Virus record (IMG/VR): IMGVR_UViG_3300027899_000017
Coordinates: 1-51,471 of that record
Source of the DNA: a virus
Direction: 5' to 3' (one strand)
Length of the DNA: 51,471 bases
The notes under the pieces are model-generated. The model had not been told where the DNA came from and made no database searches. It was given only the letters and a program-made list of their open reading frames with translations. Made by a program: the position numbers and the translations under genes. Positions 8,685 through 16,910 of this stretch are shown piece by piece; the first letter of the stretch is position 1, and the number at the start of each line of letters is the position of its first letter.

Positions 8685-9363
8685 TTGGTTTATTCGGAAT
8701 AAGAAGTCGATTATTCGTACCGCTTTCTTAATCCCAATATTTGCAGTTGCAGCTATCTCTATTTCTCACGTAGTTAGTTGGTATGATCTTGCAAATCCAA
8801 TAAGCTGGGCAATATATCTTTCTATAGCAATTGAAGTAGCCGCAATGTCGGCTATTGCTGCATCATCAGTCAACGTAAAAGGATTTTCAGTCTGGTTTGT
8901 ATTCATAATCGTTACACTAATTCAGTTCATAGGAAATATCTTTTTTAGTTATTCTGAGATTGATGTAGCTTCCAAAGAATTCAAAGACTGGTCCGAATTA
9001 ACTCTTCCAATAATCGAAGCAATAGGAAGTGACGTAACTAATACTATCGCTCAACGTAGATTTCTTGCACTACTTGAAGGAGGATTACTTCCTTTAATTT
9101 CTTTAACGTGTTTACACTTTTTTATTAAGTATGGTGAAATAGATAATACTGAAGATGATACTTCTAGAGAAGAGGTAATTGAAGAGGATACGCTCAATGA
9201 TCAATTCGTTGAACCACAACCGATTGAAAGAGAGATAGTTGAATCAATTGAACCTACTATCTTTAAGGTTGAGACTCCATCAATTGTTAAACCAAAGAGT
9301 GGTCTAGCAAGAATTAGTGAGAAGATGAAAAAAATACAAGGAAATGGCAATAAACTTAAATGA
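8677..9363 (+). CDS. Integral membrane protein with about four helices
   Basis: A 228-residue protein with hydrophobic segments near residues 13-32, 41-63, 70-90 and 127-147, then a ~75-residue charged cytoplasmic-type tail rich in Glu and Lys (EEVIEEDTLNDQ). Sequence family not recognised. It overlaps its neighbours on both sides (8 and 20 bases), so it is tightly coupled to them. It could belong to lysis control or to a membrane step of infection; the sequence does not say. Confidence 0.6.
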   Translation: MTNWFIRNKKSIIRTAFLIPIFAVAAISISHVVSWYDLANPISWAIYLSIAIEVAAMSAIAASSVNVKGFSVWFVFIIVTLIQFIGNIFFSYSEIDVASKEFKDWSELTLPIIEAIGSDVTNTIAQRRFLALLEGGLLPLISLTCLHFFIKYGEIDNTEDDTSREEVIEEDTLNDQFVEPQPIEREIVESIEPTIFKVETPSIVKPKSGLARISEKMKKIQGNGNKLK

Positions 9364-9874
9364 AATTTGTGACTGCTGCGGAGGTGCGGAACAGTCTATC
9401 CTTCAGCTATTTAATGATAAATGTTTTAGAATAGTTACTGGAAAAGATACTAGCGAAGAATTTTGCTTAAAGGATTTTGCTTATCCAGTAGATGGACACA
9501 CTTGTGTTGGACTCAATGTTACAGTAGATGGAGAAATTACACTATTTGATAATCAAGTTGGTGCAATCTCGCCTAGTGGAATTCTTGAAAGTGGAAAGGA
9601 GTATGCCCGAGCAGTACTTGTTAGAGTAAGTTATCCAATCAATGATATAAACGGCGATGAGATCTTATTCTCTGATAAGTCAGTGAGAGTATTTATTGAA
9701 AATGCAGAAACTCTCGAATCATTAGATCACCCAATATATGATTTTTTCACGATCTTTACTAATCCCAAATCAAATAAGTCAAACGACCTAATAAATAAGA
9801 TAAAGATAATCAATCCAAACTTACTTTATACAGTTAGAGTTACTGCTCTAGTTTTATTTGGAGTTGCTAATTAA
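9344..9874 (+). CDS. Probable virion protein with an N-terminal Cys cluster
   Basis: A 176-residue protein that begins with ICDCCGG near residues 8-14, followed by beta-rich sequence with repeated Asp-Gly and Val-rich strands. The Cys cluster, with further Cys at about 28, 42 and 54, could bind a metal, but this is not certain. It overlaps the membrane protein gene by 20 bases and stands before two further beta-rich genes. The trio looks like small structural proteins of head, neck or tail. No family recognised. Confidence 0.55.
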   Translation: MAINLNEICDCCGGAEQSILQLFNDKCFRIVTGKDTSEEFCLKDFAYPVDGHTCVGLNVTVDGEITLFDNQVGAISPSGILESGKEYARAVLVRVSYPINDINGDEILFSDKSVRVFIENAETLESLDHPIYDFFTIFTNPKSNKSNDLINKIKIINPNLLYTVRVTALVLFGVAN

Positions 9875-9888
9875 AAAAATAAGTAGAA

Positions 9889-10305
9889 ATGTTAGAAAGC
9901 GGAACTGAATTAATCACACTTACGCATAACGTAGTTTATGCACCAACTTTTGTAAGTACAGATAAGCGTAGAGGTGCAGGTGAAAGAACCAGCGTAGGAT
10001 ATTGGCAAATCGGAGATACTGTACAAAATGGTTTCTCAAGAGGACCTGTCTTCAAAGTTGAATTTGTTGATCTTGCTTCAGTTGGTGGAGCGGTTACCCA
10101 CGTTAAAATTTGGGGAGTTGATAATCTAGATGATGACGCTCCAATCTATCCAATAGCTTACTTTAAAAACGCAAATATTTCAAACACAGTTAATGTGTAT
10201 CTTAGAAAATTCATGTTTTGCAATTCTGCTGGAGTTATTCGTAATCCTAGTGGAGCGTATACAGTAGTTGGTTATAAGAAAAGAGTAATTCCAATCGCTT
10301 GGTAA
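9889..10305 (+). CDS. Probable small structural protein
   Basis: A 138-residue beta-rich protein with no membrane segment or signal peptide, Gly/Val/Tyr-rich, ending in a basic stretch (VGYKKRVIPIAW). The composition suits a jelly-roll or tail-tube-like fold, but I cannot name a family. It ends in a one-base overlap (TAATG) with the next gene, so both are translated together within the structural operon. Confidence 0.55.
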   Translation: MLESGTELITLTHNVVYAPTFVSTDKRRGAGERTSVGYWQIGDTVQNGFSRGPVFKVEFVDLASVGGAVTHVKIWGVDNLDDDAPIYPIAYFKNANISNTVNVYLRKFMFCNSAGVIRNPSGAYTVVGYKKRVIPIAW

Positions 10306-10772
10306 TGAAGAAGCTCGACGAAAATAGAATATCGCCACTCGTTTCTAGAGGAGATTTCACTAGAGGAATTCCATTCTATGGAACCAAAGGAGATTTTAAC
10401 TTCACTGCAGGTAGGAGTACGTTTACTCCAGGGATATCTATTTCTCAAGTTCCACTGACTGATATGTCAGTTAAGGGAGATCCTGGATTTAGTGAGTTTG
10501 ATATGAGTCTAAGTAAATTAAAACTATTCTTTAAGCCTGGAGACAGAGTTAGAGGAACAGTTATTAATTCACAATTTGAAAATGAAAATGGTAAAGTTGT
10601 TGTAGGTAAACTACATAAAATTCAACCAAATTACTCAAATAACACAGTTCGCTGCTGGATTAAAAATCCAAAGACTCTTAAAATTGAAGAAGTGTATGTT
10701 CAGACCATTGAAAAAATGTATGAGTCATCACCATTCAAAGCTCTAAGTTTCTCTCAATTTATTAACTCTTAA
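10305..10772 (+). CDS. Probable structural protein, last gene of the first late operon
   Basis: A 155-residue protein. I place its start at the ATG at 10305, which overlaps the preceding stop by one base. The sequence is beta-rich with Gly-Asp-Phe turns (RGDFTRG, KGDFNFTAG) and ends in LSFSQFINS. A strong terminator follows 20 bases later, so this closes the operon that began at 2283 or at a later internal promoter. Function unknown. Confidence 0.55.
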   Translation: MKKLDENRISPLVSRGDFTRGIPFYGTKGDFNFTAGRSTFTPGISISQVPLTDMSVKGDPGFSEFDMSLSKLKLFFKPGDRVRGTVINSQFENENGKVVVGKLHKIQPNYSNNTVRCWIKNPKTLKIEEVYVQTIEKMYESSPFKALSFSQFINS

Positions 10773-10792
10773 TACTTACAATACTTTATAGT

Positions 10793-10826
10793 AAAGGCAA
10801 TGGGTCAAGAACCTATTGCCTTTTTT
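10793..10826 (+). terminator. Rho-independent terminator
   Basis: A 13-bp stem with one G-T wobble (10793-10805 with 10811-10823), a 5-base loop and a T tract reaching 10826. It follows the stop at 10772. Confidence 0.85.
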
Positions 10827-10854
10827 AGTATATAAGATAAAAAAATAATTGTAT

Positions 10855-11847
10855 ATGGGCAACAAAATCAATCCAGAAGAAGCTCAAAATTTTTTAGATA
10901 ATGAAGACAGAATACACGGTATAAATAATCTACCTTCTGAAGTTCAAGAAGCTCAAGTAACATCACTAGGAAAAGCACAAAGTCATCAAAATTTAGATGA
11001 ACTTTCTGCTGCTTCTGAATCTCCTTGGAAGTTACTTGACCTACGTTCTCTTCCATCACAAGGACTCTTCTATCCAGAAAATGCAGAGCTTCTTCTTCGT
11101 TCTGCAAAAACCAAAGAGATTAGGCACTGGTCTACCATGGATGAATCCGATCCACTCGACGTTCGTGAAAAGATAAGCTTTGTATTAAATGCATGTACCA
11201 AGTTTAAAGTAAAAGGAACCGCTCTTCCTCTAAACTTTAATGATTTTCTTGAAATTGATAAGTATCATATCTTATTTAGGATATATGAACTAACCTTTCC
11301 TAATCAAGAGAATAAGCTATGGGCAAATATTAAATGTGAAAATACTCAGTGTAATCACATCAACCATACTCAAGTAACTAGTAAAAATCTAAAAGGATTT
11401 CAATATCCTGAAGAGGTCATGAAATGGTATTCAGAGGAAGAACGATGCTTTGTTATCAATTCAGAAAAATTAGGAGAAACTTTTCAAATATACTTACCTG
11501 CGATTGGTATGAATCAAAAGTTTAGGAGCAAGCGTAGAGAAGAGGAGCAGAACAACATAAATATCGACGAGTCATTCTATAAATTTGGACCATACATTGC
11601 AAATACGTGGAGACGAACTGATACTCAATCTCTTTCTACACTAAAGATGAGTTCATTTGATTGGCCAGATAAGAAATTCGTAGTTGTGCACAAATTTACT
11701 GATCTTTTAGAAAAAGCAAGCCTAAATAAAGCAGTTAGCTTCTGTGAAAAATGCAAGATACAGACGGAGAGCCATATTTTTTTGGGAGGAAGCTTCACTG
11801 TCAAAGATATTTTCATTATTTCAGCTGGACTTGATGAACTTATTTGA
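10855..11847 (+). CDS. Baseplate hub/assembly protein, T4 gp26/gp51-like, with zinc-ribbon Cys pairs
   Basis: A 330-residue protein from the ATG at 10855. Around residues 66-76 it has LPSQGLFYPEN, matching the entry motif (Leu-Pro-Ser-x-Gly-Leu-x-Tyr-Pro) of the T4 baseplate family that includes gp26 and gp51, followed by charged strands and a helical core as in that family. Those T4 proteins are needed to build the baseplate hub. Two Cys pairs (CENTQC near 163 and CEKC near 300) could form a zinc ribbon, not part of T4 gp26. The first ~55 residues are a charged extension. It follows a terminator by about 30 bases and overlaps the next gene by 14 bases. Confidence 0.7.
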   Translation: MGNKINPEEAQNFLDNEDRIHGINNLPSEVQEAQVTSLGKAQSHQNLDELSAASESPWKLLDLRSLPSQGLFYPENAELLLRSAKTKEIRHWSTMDESDPLDVREKISFVLNACTKFKVKGTALPLNFNDFLEIDKYHILFRIYELTFPNQENKLWANIKCENTQCNHINHTQVTSKNLKGFQYPEEVMKWYSEEERCFVINSEKLGETFQIYLPAIGMNQKFRSKRREEEQNNINIDESFYKFGPYIANTWRRTDTQSLSTLKMSSFDWPDKKFVVVHKFTDLLEKASLNKAVSFCEKCKIQTESHIFLGGSFTVKDIFIISAGLDELI

Positions 11848-12052
11848 GCTTAATGCTCGGTTGGCGGTGAAGCTGGGTCAGTCCCTAGACACACTATACA
11901 ATTTAGAATACATGGAGTATTCTTATCTATTAAATATCGTAAAAAAAGAGATTGAGGACAAGAATGAGACGATTACTCAAGAGTCACTGGCAGTGCAATC
12001 AAATACACCACAGTTGCGAGTTAATCTTCCAGATCACTTGCGATTAAAATAA
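11834..12052 (+). CDS. Small protein overlapping the gp26-like gene
   Basis: A 72-residue protein from ATG 11834 (MNLFELNARLAVKLGQ), overlapping the gp26-like gene by 14 bases in another frame. It is helical, with an acidic middle. Small companions of this kind often follow gp26/gp51-family genes in long-tailed phages and act in hub or tail assembly; that is by analogy only. The frame is open upstream, but an earlier start would lie deep inside the neighbour, so I prefer this one. Confidence 0.6.
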   Translation: MNLFELNARLAVKLGQSLDTLYNLEYMEYSYLLNIVKKEIEDKNETITQESLAVQSNTPQLRVNLPDHLRLK

Positions 12053-12059
12053 ATAATAA
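12048..12059 (+). promoter_or_regulatory. Late-like motif AATAAATAATAA
   Basis: The ATAAATAATAA core begins about 29 bases before the ATG at 12078 and overlaps the end of the preceding gene. Same sequence and spacing class as the copies before 21604, 26249 and 29634. Confidence 0.45.
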
Positions 12060-12077
12060 AAAAGATACTCTTCTGCG

Positions 12078-13853
12078 ATGGAAAATAAAGATGACCTTAA
12101 AGAAAAGAAAATCAGATACGAAGAAAAGAGAGATGTATTTGTAGCAGACTTTAACACGAAGATCACTGAGATAATCAAGAAGACTGATGAAGGTATCGCA
12201 GATTATACTAAAACTCGGGAGACAGCTATACAATTAAAAGATCCGATCGATCTCAAATTATCTAATCCAGAGGTTGAATTCAAAACAGTTGGAGAATTAT
12301 TTGCATGGGTGTATTATAAAGAAGGTTCTGAGCGTATTCCGTACGACTACACTTCTATAATTCTGCCATTATTAGTTGGGCGAGACGCATCTGATGAATC
12401 AAAAGCCGCTTATAAAACTTTACATAAGACATATCACGCGCAAAATCGAAAGAACTTTTATGAAGAGTTAAATAGGCTTGGAGGAGGACTTGCATGGTTT
12501 AAAGCATTTATGAGCTCTGCGCTCACACAGATGCGTCAAGTAAATCAGCGAGTTTCTGCATATGCCACGTTTGATGATTTTGAAGATGCATATAGTACGC
12601 TTAGTGAAAACATACCAGATAACCTAGATGGAAGACCTCAAGGGGTATTAGCTAACCTATACGCTGCATTTATTGAATATGATGATGCTCCAAAGAAGAG
12701 TGCAGAGAAACCTGCTGAATCTCCTGCTCCAGAGAGTACCGAGAAATCTGCTCCAATAAATGAGCCGCCGACATCGACTGCAGCATCATCGCAAGCCTCT
12801 TCAATAAATGAAGGAGAAAAAGGTAAGCCTTCTCCAGAAAAATCAGTAATAAACCCGAATCCGGTAAAACCTGCTGAGTCTGAAAACATTGAAAAGACTT
12901 CTGGCACAGTGGTTGCAGCAAATCCTACAATTCCAGTAGAAGCTAAGACGGACACCCAGCCTGCTCCAATAAATGTTGATGTCACTGTACCTGAACCACC
13001 AGCGGCTTCGCCAATAAATGTTACTGTACCTGAACAACAAGCGGCTTCACCAAGTGCAGCAACCTCATCAGTAATCAATGAATCTCCTGTAGTAAATCAA
13101 TCAGAGACCTCTGTCTCAAATACTTCAAATAGCCCAATAAATGTAGATGTTACTACAAATAATAGTACTGCATCAACCAATAGCTCAGAAGAGATAATAA
13201 ACAATATTCGACAGAGACTAGATAAAATAAAAGATTCAAAATCTACAGTAAATGATTTAAAAAATACATCTGTAAAAAATACAATATCTTCTGCTCTTTC
13301 TGATAAATCAGAATCCTCGGCTACTTCAAATACCTCAGATTCCTCTTCGGTAATCAATGAGAAAACTATTAATAAAACGATAAGTTCAGTATTGTCGCCT
13401 GAGGAAAAGAAAGTAAAATTAGAAGCTCTTAGAACTAGACTTGGACTAAATTCTGAGAAAATTACAAATTCAATTACCTCTAATATAACTTCTGAAAAAT
13501 CCTCTGAAGAGAAGAGCAATCTTGAAACTAACACAACTACACCGACTCTTCCAACTGAACCTTCTTCAACCGCATTAGAAGTAAGTAAAACTTCTCCAAT
13601 GTTTAGTGAAAAGACAAAAGAGAGCTCATTGAGTACTTCAGAAAAAACAAACATGTTAACTCAAGAAGCTAAGCCAGATGTAAGTTTAACTCCAGTAACA
13701 CAAGCAGCTCCTGCTGAATCGCCCACTAAATCTAACCAGATGTCAGAAACAGCAGCACCTTCAGTAAATATAGACATGGGCATGCTTGAGCAAAGATTAT
13801 CTAGAATTGAATATTTACTATCTGGCACACTAGATGTAAAAATTGTTAATTAA
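12078..13853 (+). CDS. Large low-complexity Ser/Thr/Pro-rich protein with several INE sites
   Basis: A 591-residue protein in three parts. Residues 1-200 are helical and charged and look folded. Residues ~205-560 are low complexity (Ser, Thr, Pro, Ala, Glu, Asn), with a repeated PINVDVTVPE-type unit (three related copies between about 295 and 360). The last ~30 residues are a helix (MLEQRLSRIEYLLSG). Four INE tripeptides occur, near residues 227, 243, 334 and 427, each after a hydrophobic or Ser/Pro residue, resembling the Leu/Ile-x-Glu cleavage pattern of T4-type prohead proteases. It may be an internal head or scaffold protein, or a spacer in a tail structure. No family recognised. Confidence 0.55.
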   Translation: MENKDDLKEKKIRYEEKRDVFVADFNTKITEIIKKTDEGIADYTKTRETAIQLKDPIDLKLSNPEVEFKTVGELFAWVYYKEGSERIPYDYTSIILPLLVGRDASDESKAAYKTLHKTYHAQNRKNFYEELNRLGGGLAWFKAFMSSALTQMRQVNQRVSAYATFDDFEDAYSTLSENIPDNLDGRPQGVLANLYAAFIEYDDAPKKSAEKPAESPAPESTEKSAPINEPPTSTAASSQASSINEGEKGKPSPEKSVINPNPVKPAESENIEKTSGTVVAANPTIPVEAKTDTQPAPINVDVTVPEPPAASPINVTVPEQQAASPSAATSSVINESPVVNQSETSVSNTSNSPINVDVTTNNSTASTNSSEEIINNIRQRLDKIKDSKSTVNDLKNTSVKNTISSALSDKSESSATSNTSDSSSVINEKTINKTISSVLSPEEKKVKLEALRTRLGLNSEKITNSITSNITSEKSSEEKSNLETNTTTPTLPTEPSSTALEVSKTSPMFSEKTKESSLSTSEKTNMLTQEAKPDVSLTPVTQAAPAESPTKSNQMSETAAPSVNIDMGMLEQRLSRIEYLLSGTLDVKIVN

Positions 13854-13855
13854 TT

Positions 13856-14086
13856 ATGGAAAAATACAAAGAAGAAATCAGACAACTCTATTCAAAATAT
13901 GGTGAATTACGTACGAGACTTAGTTCGTTAGAAGAAGTTGCAAAATCGTTAGCCGATGCACAGATTCAATTACATGAGGAAATGGATAATACTCGAAAGG
14001 CTGAACTTGCGTTAATAAATAAAATAGAAGATGAGAGTAACATAAAGGTTACTCAGGAATATCTTCTTGAAATAATTAATAATTAG
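13856..14086 (+). CDS. Small coiled-coil protein
   Basis: A 76-residue protein made almost wholly of heptad-like helix (LYSKYGELRTRLSSLEEV and onward). It starts 2 bases after the preceding stop and ends 2 bases before the next gene, so all three are co-transcribed. Probably an oligomerising assembly factor; family unknown. Confidence 0.6.
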   Translation: MEKYKEEIRQLYSKYGELRTRLSSLEEVAKSLADAQIQLHEEMDNTRKAELALINKIEDESNIKVTQEYLLEIINN

Positions 14087-14088
14087 TC

Positions 14089-14874
14089 ATGGCTGAAAAT
14101 TTTTATAAAATAAGTATAGGTATACTTGTACTGTTACTTATTTGGGTTTCATTAACAGTCGATCGAATTAAGAGGGATGCGGTCGATCAAACTAATTCTC
14201 TTAAAAAATCAATTATTGCATCTGATTCACTGATTAAGGAGTCAGACGGCCGTTATTCTAAACTAGTTAATTATTACAATACTGAGCGTGAATTAAAAAA
14301 TGAATTAAAAGATTCAAATAAAGAACTTTACGAAGTAGTCAAAAAACAGAATGAAAGAATACTAAGTCTAGCTAATTCTATTGTGACCCTTAAGAGTACA
14401 ATAACTGAGGGGTTTGGAAATATTGATAAATCTGATACTAATCTAATTGATTTAGCGCTAACTTATCCAACTGAAACTGATCCATTTATTAAATGGAATG
14501 GATTTATTAGAAAAGATGATGCTAGATATAAAGGACAGTGGACCTTTGGAAAACTTCCAATTCAAATACTTGTTACTGAAGAAGCTAGAGGTCTATGGAA
14601 ACATCGAATTGTTGGACCTGATTGGTTTATTGTAGATTCACTAGACGTTAAGAGTCTACCGCCAGACAAGTTTGCACCAGCTGAAAAAAATATACAGTAT
14701 TTACTTGGAGCAAGTTATCTACACCCATTAAATAATGCAAATTCTGGATCCATTGGAGTTGGAGTAGGTCTTAATTTTATAAATCAACATAGCCTTATTT
14801 TAAGTGCAACTACTAACCAAGAAGTAGGGTTAAGCTACTATTATAAATTCAAATCAGTTAAAAGAACAAAATAA
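14089..14874 (+). CDS. Membrane-anchored protein with coiled coil and C-terminal beta domain
   Basis: A 261-residue protein with one N-terminal membrane helix (ISIGILVLLLIWVSLTV), a charged coiled coil at about 30-115, and a beta-rich C-terminal domain whose last 55 residues (GASYLHPL..., then alternating Gly/Ser/Leu strands) resemble the barrel strands of an outer-membrane or virion protein. It could span the periplasm from the inner membrane, which would suit a spanin-like or channel-supporting role. Family not recognised. It sits between coiled-coil and large structural genes with 1-2 base gaps. Confidence 0.5.
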   Translation: MAENFYKISIGILVLLLIWVSLTVDRIKRDAVDQTNSLKKSIIASDSLIKESDGRYSKLVNYYNTERELKNELKDSNKELYEVVKKQNERILSLANSIVTLKSTITEGFGNIDKSDTNLIDLALTYPTETDPFIKWNGFIRKDDARYKGQWTFGKLPIQILVTEEARGLWKHRIVGPDWFIVDSLDVKSLPPDKFAPAEKNIQYLLGASYLHPLNNANSGSIGVGVGLNFINQHSLILSATTNQEVGLSYYYKFKSVKRTK

Positions 14875-14875
14875 C

Positions 14876-16858
14876 ATGAGAAGTAGCAGATTCGTTAACC
14901 TTACTGATTATTGTGTAGTCGAATACATGTTTGACCAATTAGGGTCATTAGACATATACGCAGATGATTTTATACTTCTTGAAAATGAACACTTAGATCT
15001 TCATCAGATTGTAAATGATGACTCATCGTATAATTCAACAAAGAATATTAAAGACCTAACGGTTGTCCCAATTGGTCAAAATACTTATGCGTACATTGAT
15101 AGCGAAAAGATTCCTACATATCTAATATACGACGATAAGATTACTGAAACTCCTATTCTTGGATATAATGTAGTAATGGACAAAGTAAGATTTCACTTTG
15201 TTGCTGGATTCGATTTTGATGATTTCAAAGCACTGATTCTAAGTGTAAAACATACTGAAAATGATAGTAAAACTAATCTATTCGCAAGTATATTATTAGC
15301 ACCTGAAACGAGTGCTCAACTTATTAGTTTTAACTCAAAACCAATATTTCTAGGAAATGCCCTGTATGATAGATATATCGATATTCTAGTTCCATCAATT
15401 AAGAATATCAATGAAGAATATAAAACTGCGCCAGTTCAATCAGCAACGTTTGCTGCCGCTATTACGCCAAACGCGATAGGATCTACTGGATTTATCTATA
15501 ATACTCCACTATTTATTGGACTTGCAGAGTGCGGAAAACGCAAAACGATCTATACAAATATTGGTCAAACATATGAATCATTTGAAGTATCTGAATATTT
15601 TGAAGCTCCGTTATCACAAAGTAATGAATTTGATAATGTCGGTGCGTATATCGATGAATCAAGTGTAGGTGATTTTATTGAGTTCTACTTAACATTTAAC
15701 TCTGGATTCCCAGCAGATCTTATTGCTACTCTAAATAATCGAAATCCATCAGATGATTGGATTGCAATTCACCAAATTAGCGTATTTGAGCAAGTTGGAA
15801 CAGCCTTTATTAACACATCAAGATTTGTATTCTTTCAAGAAGACCGATTTGATGAACCTAATGTGTTTCGACCAGTTCTAAGAAATGCTGGAGAAGCAGT
15901 AAGTATGTCAATCGACTATCTAGTTAGACTTACTAATAGACGAAATGGTGAACAGATAATTCGAGAAGCTTCGTATTCGTTAATTTCTCCAAAGAAATAT
16001 GGAAGAAAATTAATAACTATGCCACTAATGGACAAGCCACAGTCTCAAAGAATATACAATAAAATTATCAAAAAGAATTTTGAGGCAACTAAACTATTCA
16101 TTGAACCGAATGCAGCAAATAATCAAAATCAAATAGTCACAAATCAAGTTACAACAGTTATCAAGACAGAGTATGTGCCTATCTTCTTCAACAATAGTAA
16201 TATCTCAATTTCAAATACTAATTCACTAGTAAAAAATTCAGATATGTCAGATGAAGTAGTATTTGGTCCTGGAAAATTACGATTTATCATTTCTCCATTT
16301 GACAATGTTGTAAAATTAAAAGTATACACGGCAAACTCTTCAAGTTCAAGTAAGACAGCTATTCCACTAGATCTAAATGTAAATTCAGCAAAGTACAGAC
16401 TTGTTTTTGAAACCAGTAGTGGTAAAATAGCTATTGATAATTCAAATAATTCAAATCTTGAAAACTTATCAACTGGAGTTATTGCATTTAACATCGCAAA
16501 GAAGGACAGTGAATCAATTCTTCAATCAACGATCAGAACAGTGTATCTAGTATCTGCTGCACAGGATGGAAAAGAGACTTTAATCTATACTGGAGAATGG
16601 AGAAGATCTACTGAACAGTCTGAAGTAGACGCAGCAATTGCAGCCGCACGTGCTGAATCAAATCAAGTAACTCAAGTACAGAGCGCACTTAATACTATTA
16701 ATCAAACGATTAGTACACAGGAAGTCACTCAATCTACTCGAGATGTGGCATATAATGGACCAGTCAAAGTGGTCGGTCTTGCACCAGTTGTAAATAAATT
16801 TGGTGTATCTAAACCTAAATCGATACTGCCTAATTCAAGTAACGCTGGTACAAAATAG
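14876..16858 (+). CDS. Large probable virion structural protein
   Basis: A 660-residue, acidic, beta-rich protein without signal peptide or membrane helix. The start MRSSRFVNLTDYCVVEYMFD is followed by long strand-rich segments with many Asn, Ser and Phe. Residues ~410-520 include an Asn/Ser-rich linker, and a late helix (EVDAAIAAARAESNQV) precedes a Pro-rich C-terminus. It stands just after the coiled-coil and anchor genes and before the 531-residue gene in a morphogenesis setting. Neck, tail or baseplate roles are all possible. Confidence 0.55.
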   Translation: MRSSRFVNLTDYCVVEYMFDQLGSLDIYADDFILLENEHLDLHQIVNDDSSYNSTKNIKDLTVVPIGQNTYAYIDSEKIPTYLIYDDKITETPILGYNVVMDKVRFHFVAGFDFDDFKALILSVKHTENDSKTNLFASILLAPETSAQLISFNSKPIFLGNALYDRYIDILVPSIKNINEEYKTAPVQSATFAAAITPNAIGSTGFIYNTPLFIGLAECGKRKTIYTNIGQTYESFEVSEYFEAPLSQSNEFDNVGAYIDESSVGDFIEFYLTFNSGFPADLIATLNNRNPSDDWIAIHQISVFEQVGTAFINTSRFVFFQEDRFDEPNVFRPVLRNAGEAVSMSIDYLVRLTNRRNGEQIIREASYSLISPKKYGRKLITMPLMDKPQSQRIYNKIIKKNFEATKLFIEPNAANNQNQIVTNQVTTVIKTEYVPIFFNNSNISISNTNSLVKNSDMSDEVVFGPGKLRFIISPFDNVVKLKVYTANSSSSSKTAIPLDLNVNSAKYRLVFETSSGKIAIDNSNNSNLENLSTGVIAFNIAKKDSESILQSTIRTVYLVSAAQDGKETLIYTGEWRRSTEQSEVDAAIAAARAESNQVTQVQSALNTINQTISTQEVTQSTRDVAYNGPVKVVGLAPVVNKFGVSKPKSILPNSSNAGTK

Positions 16859-16880
16859 CGACTATTTAACATAATCATCA

Positions 16881-16890
16881 GATAAATAAA
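16881..16890 (+). promoter_or_regulatory. Late-like motif GATAAATAAA
   Basis: GATAAATAAA begins 30 bases before the ATG at 16911, in the 52-base gap after the previous stop. A second weaker AAATAAATC copy lies 15 bases further on. Confidence 0.45.
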
Positions 16891-16910
16891 CTAAAATAAA
16901 TCATTACACA

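Noticed and set aside
10740-10772. C-terminal tag (LSFSQFINS) on the protein ending at 10772
   Set aside because: It has aromatic spacing but no Leu/Ile-x-Glu site and lies at the wrong end; treated as chance.
12638-13654. Long minus-strand open frames (146 and 185 codons) opposite the low-complexity gene
   Set aside because: They lie wholly antisense to the Ser/Thr/Pro-rich coding region, have biased composition from its codon pattern, and have no promoter or packing of their own.
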